Origin: DATBLZ01 sp036555065
GTDB taxonomy: Bacteria > Pseudomonadota > Gammaproteobacteria > Steroidobacterales > Rariloculaceae
Length of the DNA: 46,782 nucleotides
Direction of reading: 5' to 3'
Assembly (NCBI GenBank): GCA_036555065.1
Contig: DATBLZ010000067.1
Coordinates: 1-46,782 of the forward strand
Shown: positions 39,272 to 45,864 of the stretch, one piece after another
Layout of the letters: each line of letters opens with the position of its first letter
Numbering within the stretch: position 1 is the stretch's first letter
Made by a program: the position numbers and the translations under genes
Notes under the pieces: model-generated
What the model was told of the DNA's origin: nothing
Seen by the model: the letters and a program-made list of their open reading frames with translations, nothing else
Databases searched by the model: none

Positions 39272-41067
39272 CGCGTCCTGCGCCGGCCAGTTACTGGCTC
39301 CGCGCCGAGGACGCACTGTCGATCATAGTGCTCGGTCTCATGACCGCGCTGCCGCTCGCCGAAGTGATCATGCGCGAGGGGCTCGGCACGGGGCTCGTAG
39401 GCTCGATCCCGATCGTTCAACATCTCACACTCTGGAGCTCATTCCTCGGCGCGGCGCTCGCGGCTCGGTCCAACAAGCTGCTCGCGCTCGCGACGGGCGC
39501 GTTCCTCCCCGAAGAGATGCGCGGTGCGGCAACCAGCGTGCAAACGTTCGTTGCGGTGGCCGTGACGACGCTGCTCGGCGCAGCCAGCATCGAGCTCGTC
39601 GGTATCGACCGCGAATTCGGCGACGTCGCAGCTTGGGGTGTGCCGATTTGGATCTTCTCGGCGATCATGCCGCTCGGCTTCGCGCTCATCACAGTGCGAC
39701 TCGTGTGGTTTGCTGCGGCGTCGGCGCGGGGGCGAGTGATTGCGGCGCTCGGGTGCATCGTCCCGCTCGTGTTCCTGTGGCTTCCTTATTCGGCGAGCGG
39801 CGTTGTGCTCTGGCCGATCATTGCGCTCATCGTCGTCTGCATGCTGTTCGGCATGCCGATCTACGCAGTCCTCGGCGGCGCGGCATTACTGCTCTTCTGG
39901 GAAGAAGGCACGCCGATCTCCGCGGTGCCCGGTGAAGCGTACCGCATGAGCACCTCGCCGATGCTGCCGGCGATTCCGCTTTTCACGCTCGCCGGATACA
40001 TCCTCGCGGCAGGCGGCTCGAGCCAGCGCCTGCTGCACCTGTGCTCGGCCGCGGTCGGGTGGATGCCTGGGGGCCTCGCGATCGTCGTGACGCTCGTGCT
40101 CGCGTTCTTTACGCCGCTCACGGGCGCATCGGGCGTCACGATCCTCGCGATGGGCGGCGTGTTGCTGCCGATGCTGCTCAAGAGCCGCTACACGGAGGCG
40201 AATGCGATCGGCCTAGTGACCGTTTCCGGCTCGATCGGCGTCATGCTGCCGCCGAGCTTGCCCGTCATTCTCTATGCGTACTACGCCGAGATCGACCTCG
40301 AGGATCTGTTCGTCGCGGGCATCGTTCCGGGAATCGTGCTCATCGTCGCCGTCGCCGCCTGGGCCGCCTGGCGCGGCGTCGCGAGCGGCGCGGCGCGCAC
40401 GCCGTTCAATGGTCGCGAGTATCTCGCGGCCTTGTGGGCCGCTAAATGGGAAGTTTTGCTTCCGTTCGTTGTCATGTTCGGCATTTTCGGCGGCTATGCC
40501 ACGCTCGTCGAGACGGCCGCGTTGACCGTTCTCTATGCGCTCGTGCTCGAGTGCGTCGTCTTCAAGGAACTGCCGTGGCGCGACGTCTTCCGCGTAAGCG
40601 TCGACAGTGCCGCGATGATCGGCGGGTTCATGATCATCCTCGGCGTCGCGCTCGGCTTTACGAACTATTTGATCATCGCTCAGGTGCCGATGCACATTCT
40701 CGATTGGGTGCGCGACGCGATCGAGTCGCCGCTCGTGTTTCTGCTGCTCTTGAATCTGTTTCTCGTCGTGGTCGGGGCCGCCATGGACATCTACTCGGCG
40801 ATCATCGTGATCGTGCCGTTGATCGTCCCGATGGCAAGCGCCTACGGCATTCATCCTGCGCATCTCGGCATCATCTTTCTCGCCAACATGCAGCTCGGCT
40901 ATTTGATGCCGCCGATGGGGGAGAACCTGTTTCTATCGGCGTACCGATTCAATAAACCGCTCGCGGAGCTTTACCGTTACGTTTTGCCGTTCGTCGGCAT
41001 CATCACGATCGTCGTATTGCTGATCACCTACGTGCCCGGCCTGACCCTCTGGCTGCTCGGCGACTAG
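39268..41067 (+). CDS. dctM: fused TRAP transporter membrane protein (DctQ-DctM)
   Basis: The 599-aa protein joins the small DctQ subunit (about residues 1-150, four helices) to the large DctM subunit (about 175-595, at least eleven helices; the motifs FGMPIYAVLGGAAL, GGSSQRLLHLCSA, TPLTGASGVTILAMGGVLLP, GSIGVMLPPSLPVILYAYYA and GYLMPPMGENLFLSAYRF are typical). TRAP transporters use a sodium gradient. The ATG at 39268 overlaps the dctP stop by 4 nt; the frame is open to 39175 but no domain begins there. It ends 4 nt inside the convergent nicotinamidase gene. Confidence 0.95.
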   Translation: MTRPAPASYWLRAEDALSIIVLGLMTALPLAEVIMREGLGTGLVGSIPIVQHLTLWSSFLGAALAARSNKLLALATGAFLPEEMRGAATSVQTFVAVAVTTLLGAASIELVGIDREFGDVAAWGVPIWIFSAIMPLGFALITVRLVWFAAASARGRVIAALGCIVPLVFLWLPYSASGVVLWPIIALIVVCMLFGMPIYAVLGGAALLLFWEEGTPISAVPGEAYRMSTSPMLPAIPLFTLAGYILAAGGSSQRLLHLCSAAVGWMPGGLAIVVTLVLAFFTPLTGASGVTILAMGGVLLPMLLKSRYTEANAIGLVTVSGSIGVMLPPSLPVILYAYYAEIDLEDLFVAGIVPGIVLIVAVAAWAAWRGVASGAARTPFNGREYLAALWAAKWEVLLPFVVMFGIFGGYATLVETAALTVLYALVLECVVFKELPWRDVFRVSVDSAAMIGGFMIILGVALGFTNYLIIAQVPMHILDWVRDAIESPLVFLLLLNLFLVVVGAAMDIYSAIIVIVPLIVPMASAYGIHPAHLGIIFLANMQLGYLMPPMGENLFLSAYRFNKPLAELYRYVLPFVGIITIVVLLITYVPGLTLWLLGD

Positions 41068-41705
41068 GATCGTGGGAGCGCCATCGAGATGCGGACGCCC
41101 TTTTTCTCGAGGGCCGCACGCACGGCCGCGTCGCTCGCCGGGTCCACGGGCCGCGTGAGATCCCAGAGCACGGTGGTTGCAAACCCGGCTTCCGCAGCGT
41201 CCTCAGAGCTCCAGAGGACGCAAAAATCGCGCGCGAGCCCACAAATCTGCACGTCCGTAATGCCGCGCTCGCGCAGATACCCCGCGAGGCCCGTCGGCGG
41301 CCGATTGCCGCGCTCGTCCCAGTTGTTGCGGAAAGCGCTGTACGAGTCGACCTTTGGGTCCGTGCCTTTGCGGATGATCGCGTCGACCTGGTCGAGCGGT
41401 AGCGACGGGTGAAGCGCCGCGCCCGCGGAGCCGGCCACGCAATGATCGGGCCAGAGCACCTGCTCGCGGCCGTAGAGCGTGATCGTCTCGAACGGCTTGC
41501 GGCCGGCATGGGAGCTCGCGAACGAGATGTGTCCCTTGGCGTGCCAGTCCTGGGTCGCGATGACGCAGCCGAAGGATTCCGTTTCGAGGAGCCGGCGTAT
41601 GGGCACGAGAATTGCGTCGCCGCCGGCGACGGCGAGCGCGCCGCCCGGCAGGAAATCGTGCTGGATATCGACGACGAGGAGGGCGGTGCGCGCGCGAGCC
41701 GTCAC
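41064..41705 (-). CDS. pncA: nicotinamidase (isochorismatase-like hydrolase)
   Basis: The 213-aa enzyme deamidates nicotinamide to nicotinate in NAD recycling. The catalytic triad Asp13 (VVDIQHDF), Lys113 (IRKGTD) and Cys162 (GLARDFCV) is complete, and metal ligands Asp53, His55 and His59 (QDWHAKGH) are present. The length is normal for PncA. It is convergent with the TRAP operon (4-nt overlap) and divergent from the glutaredoxin/CcdA-like gene across a 103-bp gap. Confidence 0.94.
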   Translation of the reverse strand: MTARARTALLVVDIQHDFLPGGALAVAGGDAILVPIRRLLETESFGCVIATQDWHAKGHISFASSHAGRKPFETITLYGREQVLWPDHCVAGSAGAALHPSLPLDQVDAIIRKGTDPKVDSYSAFRNNWDERGNRPPTGLAGYLRERGITDVQICGLARDFCVLWSSEDAAEAGFATTVLWDLTRPVDPASDAAVRAALEKKGVRISMALPRS

Positions 41706-41760
41706 GGGTGAATCACTCTTTCGTCACAATTTGGATTAGGCATCGCAGCAGCTGGGGATC

Positions 41761-41782
41761 TACGTATTTCCCCACTTTACGG
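41761..41782. promoter_or_regulatory. TACGTA-type box upstream of the glutaredoxin/CcdA-like gene
   Basis: TACGTA (41761-41766) is followed by TTTCCCC and TTTACGG, ending at 41782, 27 nt before the gene start. It is the clearest TACGTA-plus-TACGG pair in the window. The layout resembles FixJ-type binding sites (GTAMGTAG core, from memory), but no regulator is encoded here. Confidence 0.5.
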
Positions 41783-41808
41783 TCCAAGCGAGACTTCTGG
41801 CAAAGGAC

Positions 41809-42978
41809 GTGACTGTGTGGATTCGAGCACGCAACGGTCTATCGGTCGTCGCAATCATGGCGACGCTCCTTTTCGCCAACCACTCCGTCGCACAAGCTCC
41901 GGAGCGCCCGGACTCGGTTCGTGCCGCCGGCTCGTGTGAGGAGGTCGTCCTCTTTCATCGCGAAGGCTGTCCGCATTGTGAACGTGCGCATGCGTTTCTA
42001 GACGAGCTCGAGCGCGAGAACCCGCAAATCGTGGTCATGCGCTTCGATGTCGAGCGCGACGCGCAGGCGCGCAACCGGTTCTTCGAGCTCAGCGAGCAGA
42101 ACGGCATCACGCGCCCGGGCGTGCCCGCGTTCCTCGTTTGTGGCCAGTTCACCGTGGGGTTCGATCGGTCAGAAACGACGGGCGAGATCATCAGGACGCA
42201 GCTTGGCGGCGGAACCGTGTCGATCGAGCAGCAATTCACGGGGCTCACGGGCGGGCGCTTCTCGAATCTCAGCGTCGAAAGATTGGGATTACCGTTGTTC
42301 ACGATCGTTATCGGCTTGGTCGACGGATTCAATCCGTGCGCGATGTGGGTACTCACGTTTCTGTTGTCGCTGCTCGTTGGGATCGGCAGCCGGTCGAAAA
42401 TCGTTTTGATCGCAGGGACATTCGTGCTCGTGAGCGGCGTCATGTACTTCGCGTTCATGGCGGCGTGGCTCAATGCGTTCCTGCTGGTAGGCTACTCGAG
42501 GCCGCTCCAATTGGCGCTCGGTGCTCTGGCTACGCTGATCGGCGCCATTCACATCAAGGATTTCGTTGCGTTCAGGCGGGGCGTCAGTCTGAGCATTCCA
42601 GAGAGCGCGAAGCCGACGCTGTTCCTCCGGATGCATCGCGTTGTCACGGCGGAGAGCTTGCTCGCGAGTCTCTTCGGCGTTGCGCTGCTCGCGATACTCG
42701 TGAATGTCGTCGAATTGCTCTGCACGGCCGGCTTGCCAGCCGTGTTCGCTCAGATTCTTGCGTTACGCGATCTTAGTGCGCTCGAGCACTACGGCTATCT
42801 CGCGCTCTATAACGTCGCTTACGTCTTCGATGACGCGCTCATGGTTGCGATCGCCGTGTTCACGCTCGTGCGTTGGAGAATGCACGAGCGTCACGGACGG
42901 TGGCTAAAGCTCGTAAGCGGCGCCGCTATCGGCAGTCTGGGCGCCATTCTCTTATTCGCGCCGCAGTGGCTCGTCTGA
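41809..42978 (+). CDS. glutaredoxin-like domain fused to a CcdA/DsbD-like membrane domain
   Basis: The 389-aa protein has a signal/anchor (about 1-27), a thioredoxin-fold domain with CPHC (54-57), and about six membrane helices (about 163-385) carrying a Cys in NPCAMW (Cys177) and another in ELLCTAGLP (Cys305). Those two match the redox-active Cys pair of CcdA/DsbD. It probably carries electrons across the inner membrane to the periplasmic thioredoxin domain for disulfide reduction. The GTG at 41809 follows AAAGGA. It stands alone, 103 bp from nicotinamidase, with a TACGTA box in front. Confidence 0.88.
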   Translation: MTVWIRARNGLSVVAIMATLLFANHSVAQAPERPDSVRAAGSCEEVVLFHREGCPHCERAHAFLDELERENPQIVVMRFDVERDAQARNRFFELSEQNGITRPGVPAFLVCGQFTVGFDRSETTGEIIRTQLGGGTVSIEQQFTGLTGGRFSNLSVERLGLPLFTIVIGLVDGFNPCAMWVLTFLLSLLVGIGSRSKIVLIAGTFVLVSGVMYFAFMAAWLNAFLLVGYSRPLQLALGALATLIGAIHIKDFVAFRRGVSLSIPESAKPTLFLRMHRVVTAESLLASLFGVALLAILVNVVELLCTAGLPAVFAQILALRDLSALEHYGYLALYNVAYVFDDALMVAIAVFTLVRWRMHERHGRWLKLVSGAAIGSLGAILLFAPQWLV

Positions 42979-43001
42979 CTCCGGGCCGGGCATTCGTGAA
43001 G

Positions 43002-43007
43002 TACGTA
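43002..43007. promoter_or_regulatory. TACGTA box upstream of hsp20
   Basis: TACGTA, extended to GTACGTATAG, lies 97 nt upstream of the Hsp20 start and 24 nt past the preceding stop. Confidence 0.4.
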
Positions 43008-43067
43008 TAGCTCGCCTTGCGCTCGCTAACGACAATCATCGACGTTTCCAGTCCCTCAACCTAACCA

Positions 43068-43098
43068 AGGAGCTACGTCTCCTCGCTCGCTTAGGAGA
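43068..43098 (+). promoter_or_regulatory. candidate SD-sequestering hairpin with a competing alternative in the hsp20 leader
   Basis: AGGAG (43068-43072) can pair with CTCCT (43079-43083) across a 6-nt loop. Alternatively, TCTCCT (43078-43083) can pair with AGGAGA (43093-43098), which is the Shine-Dalgarno 6 nt from the ATG, across a 9-nt loop. The two stems are mutually exclusive. Small heat-shock genes are the classic home of RNA thermometers. No match to the ROSE or fourU consensus is claimed. Confidence 0.5.
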
Positions 43099-43103
43099 AA
43101 CAA

Positions 43104-43625
43104 ATGGCCCGACTCAACATCCAGAAGGTCCCAACAGCCGATGTCCGGAGCCTGCCGATCTTCGCGGAATTCGACCAGCTCGCGGACCGGATCCGGCTGC
43201 AGGCGTACAACCTGTTTTCGCGCCGTGGTGCCGGCGAAGGGCATGCTTTAGACGACTGGCTGACGGCCGAGCGCGAGGTTTGCTGGCCCGCTGCAGAGCT
43301 CAGCGAGCGAAACGGCGAGTTTGTGCTCACCGTGGCGCTCGCAGGTTTCGAGCCGGGCGAGATCACGGTTACGGCCACGCCGCGCGAGATCATGGTCAAG
43401 GCCGCGCACAAACATGAGCGAAAATCGCCCGGTAAGGGGGAGCCGAAGCTGCGCTGGACGGAATTCCGGAGCAACGACATTCTGCGGCGAGTCGAGGTGC
43501 CGGCGGCAGTGGACGTGGATAAGATTTCGGCAGATTTCCGAAATGGCCTATTGGAGATCGTCGCACCGAAGGCGCAGCCCGCCGCGGAATCGCCTAAGCA
43601 GATCGAGATCTCCAAGGGCTCTTGA
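43104..43625 (+). CDS. Hsp20/alpha-crystallin family small heat-shock protein
   Basis: The 173-aa holdase chaperone has an alpha-crystallin domain (about 58-160: WPAAELSERNGEFVLTVALAGFEPGEITVTA in parts, MVKAAHKHERK, EFRSNDILRRVEVPAAVDVDKISADFRNGLLEI with a GLL-type motif). Its N-terminus (about 1-50) is enriched in helix and carries a DUF2934-like stretch (FDQLADRIRLQAYNLFSRRG, in part), a combination seen in some proteobacterial Hsp20 proteins. It prevents aggregation of unfolded proteins. AGGAG precedes the ATG by 6 nt. Confidence 0.94.
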   Translation: MARLNIQKVPTADVRSLPIFAEFDQLADRIRLQAYNLFSRRGAGEGHALDDWLTAEREVCWPAAELSERNGEFVLTVALAGFEPGEITVTATPREIMVKAAHKHERKSPGKGEPKLRWTEFRSNDILRRVEVPAAVDVDKISADFRNGLLEIVAPKAQPAAESPKQIEISKGS

Positions 43626-43928
43626 TCACAGGTGGGGTCCGGGCTTTAGCGCGCGGGGGATCGGCAACGCAGACATTGCGTTATCGGCGGGCTCATCGCG
43701 ATGCGTGTCGCGGCGCGGTGTTCGGCGACCGTGCCGCTGTTGTTCGGCTTGATCGAGGCTGGCCACGTGCTCGTCATGGTCGATGCTGAGGTCGAGATCG
43801 AAACCGTCGAACCGCATGCGCCGATTTTCGCGCATCGCTGATGGCCGCGAGCGAAGAAAATTCCGATCATCTGCCCATCGTCGGCGAGCTTTGCGTCGAG
43901 TTCGCGAAGAAGTACCTGTAGCGAGGCC
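43626..43928 (-). pseudogene. 303-bp region between hsp20 and the next gene, possible frameshifted remnant
   Basis: No intact gene is convincing here. On the minus strand an ORF starting at 43930 reads for about 30 codons like a normal protein (SLQVLLRELDAKLADDGQ). It then becomes a low-quality Ser/Thr-rich string to 43648. The adjacent frame, with a start at 43835 and stop at 43626, gives 69 aa that look more protein-like (MRFDGFDLDLSIDHDEHVAS). A single base insertion or deletion near 43830-43850 would join them. I do not recognise the product. It could also be noncoding. Confidence 0.25.
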
Positions 43929-44222
43929 ATGGACAAGCGGCTTGCAATGCTCGCCCCGAGCGAAGCTTTCGCGACTCCCGAGCAAGTCCGCGACAGCACG
44001 GAGCTCACGACGGGCGAGAGGGTCGAGATTCTCAAGCGTTGGGCCTACGACGTCGCGGAAGCCGCCGTTGCGCTCGAGGAAGGCATGCCGGAAGGCGGCC
44101 CGGACGACCTGCAACGCCGAATTCTGCTTGCGCTCGCCGCTCTCGCCGACGACGTCGATCGCGACTTCGAGCGCACGGGCCCGACGAAGCAGCACGGGCT
44201 GCCGGTTTCACGAAAGCGATGA
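43929..44222 (+). CDS. small conserved helical protein of the stress cluster
   Basis: The 97-aa protein has a conserved-looking core (FATPEQVRDSTELTTGERVEILKRWAYDVAEAAVALEEGM, residues about 14-53, in parts) followed by a second helix pair. I recall related proteins beside Hsp20 and ribosome-factor genes in other proteobacteria but no function. There is no signal peptide. GAGG lies just before the ATG. Its stop overlaps the ZIP transporter start by 4 nt (ATGA), so they are coupled. Confidence 0.7.
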   Translation: MDKRLAMLAPSEAFATPEQVRDSTELTTGERVEILKRWAYDVAEAAVALEEGMPEGGPDDLQRRILLALAALADDVDRDFERTGPTKQHGLPVSRKR

Positions 44223-44962
44223 CGACCTTCTTGTGGATCCTCGGCAGCGGGATTGTGATGAGCCTCATCGCCTTGGTCGGCAGCGTTACGCTGTTGCTGC
44301 GGGAACGCACGCTCCAGAGGCTGTTGCTGCCGCTCGTCGCGCTTGCTGCGGGGTCGCTGATCGGTGGCGCCGTCTTTCACATGATCCCGGCTGCGCTTGC
44401 GGCCATCGAGCCCGATGCCCGGGCCTGGTTGCTGTTGGTTCTCGGTTTTGTGTTGTTCATGGGCCTCGAGCAATTCCTGCACTGGCACCACTGCCACCGG
44501 GCGGAGGCCGACTGCCGCAAGCCATTGACCTACTTGATCCTTCTCGGCGACGGGCTGCACAACTTCATCGGCGGGTTGGCGATTGCGAGCACGTTCCTGA
44601 TCGATGTCCGGCTCGGTATCACGGCATGGTTGGCCGCGGCCGCCCATGAAGTGCCGCAAGAGCTCGGCGACTTCGGCGTGCTCGTGCACGGCGGCTGGAG
44701 CAAAGGGCGCGCCCTCGCGTTTAACCTTCTTTCGGCCCTGACTTTTCTCGTGGGTGGCCTCGTGACTTACGCGCTGAGCTTCGCAGTCGACGTCTCCTAC
44801 TTGATCCCCTTTGCCGCGGGGAATTTTCTCTACATCGCTGCGGCTGATCTCGTCCCGGAGGTGAATCGCCATCCAAGCCCCGCGGCGAACGTCCTCCACA
44901 TGGCCAGTTTCTTGATCGGCGCAGGGCTCATGTACGCGGCCGCGTCATTGGGCCTAGGATGA
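44219..44962 (+). CDS. ZIP-family metal transporter
   Basis: The 247-aa membrane protein has about eight helices and the ZIP metal-binding motifs DGLHNFIGGLAI (helix IV) and HEVPQELGDFGVL (helix V). A His/Cys-rich loop HWHHCHRAEADC precedes them. ZIP proteins import zinc or other divalent metals. I start at the ATG 44219, overlapping the stop of the small upstream gene by 4 nt. The frame is open further upstream, to 44039, but out of register with the conserved gene there. Its 20-nt gap to the convergent sulfurtransferase has no clear terminator. Confidence 0.92.
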   Translation: MTTFLWILGSGIVMSLIALVGSVTLLLRERTLQRLLLPLVALAAGSLIGGAVFHMIPAALAAIEPDARAWLLLVLGFVLFMGLEQFLHWHHCHRAEADCRKPLTYLILLGDGLHNFIGGLAIASTFLIDVRLGITAWLAAAAHEVPQELGDFGVLVHGGWSKGRALAFNLLSALTFLVGGLVTYALSFAVDVSYLIPFAAGNFLYIAAADLVPEVNRHPSPAANVLHMASFLIGAGLMYAAASLGLG

Positions 44963-44981
44963 GCGTGCGGCGGCGTTATGG

Positions 44982-45842
44982 CTAGCCCGTCTCCATCGGC
45001 AGTGTTGGATCTGCCGTCCACTCCGCGAGCGAGCCGTCATAGACGGCGACGTTTCCGACGCCGAGGACCATCAGCGCGAACGCGTCGCTGCTTGCCGCAA
45101 TTCCGGCGCCGCAATATGTGATAACGCGGTCGGCTTCGAGCGCGCCGGTTTGCGCAAACAGCTCGCGCAGCTTCGGCGCCGGCCAATAGGTTTTGGTGAT
45201 CGGATCGATCAGCGCTTGGCAGTAGACGTTGCAGCTGCCCGCGATGCGGCCGGCGCGCGGGAACCGCGTTGGCGCAGTGCCGCGATGCTCGTCGGGCGAC
45301 AGCGAGTTCACGATCGCGACGCCAGGTTTGTCGAGGGATTCGCGGACCTCTTGCTTCGTTGCGAGGAGCTCCGGCCGCACGCGAGGCCTGAAGTTTCCGC
45401 GCGGATACGTCGTCGCGACCTCCGACATCGGGCGAGTCTCGGCCGCCCACTTCTGCCACCCCCCATCGAGCACTGCGGCCGCATCGAAGCCGCAGGCGCG
45501 CAGCATCCACCACACTCGCGCCGCCCACGCATGGTTCGAGCGGTCGTAGAGCACGACCGCGGTGCCGGCGCCGACGCCGTAGCCCGCCATCGTCGCTGCG
45601 AACTCCTCGGCCGAGGGCATCATCATCGGCAATGGCGTGTCTTTGGCGGCGAGCTCCTCGAGCACGTCGACGAACACGCTGCCCGGAATGTGCGCCTCCT
45701 GCCACTCGTCGCGGCCGCCGACGAAGCTGTAGCTGCCGTCGGCCAGCGTCCGCATCACGACCGAGCAGTCGAGGATCCGTAGCTGCGGCTCGCCGAGATG
45801 GGCCGCGAGCCAATCGGTGCTGACGAGGGGTGAGGGCAGCAT
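44982..45842 (-). CDS. sseA: two-domain rhodanese sulfurtransferase
   Basis: The 286-aa protein has two rhodanese domains: an inactive one (about 8-140: GGRDEWQEAHIPGSVFVDV, WMLRACGFDAAAVLDGGWQKW) and a catalytic one (about 160-285) with Cys244 in YCGAGIAASS. The loop CGAGIA is intermediate between thiosulfate and 3-mercaptopyruvate sulfurtransferases. It transfers sulfane sulfur to cyanide or thiols. I use the ATG at 45842; a longer start at 45899 would overlap the TPR gene. It follows that gene by 22 nt. Confidence 0.94.
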   Translation of the reverse strand: MLPSPLVSTDWLAAHLGEPQLRILDCSVVMRTLADGSYSFVGGRDEWQEAHIPGSVFVDVLEELAAKDTPLPMMMPSAEEFAATMAGYGVGAGTAVVLYDRSNHAWAARVWWMLRACGFDAAAVLDGGWQKWAAETRPMSEVATTYPRGNFRPRVRPELLATKQEVRESLDKPGVAIVNSLSPDEHRGTAPTRFPRAGRIAGSCNVYCQALIDPITKTYWPAPKLRELFAQTGALEADRVITYCGAGIAASSDAFALMVLGVGNVAVYDGSLAEWTADPTLPMETG

Positions 45843-45864
45843 GGGTGACTCGCGATCGCCGCGC

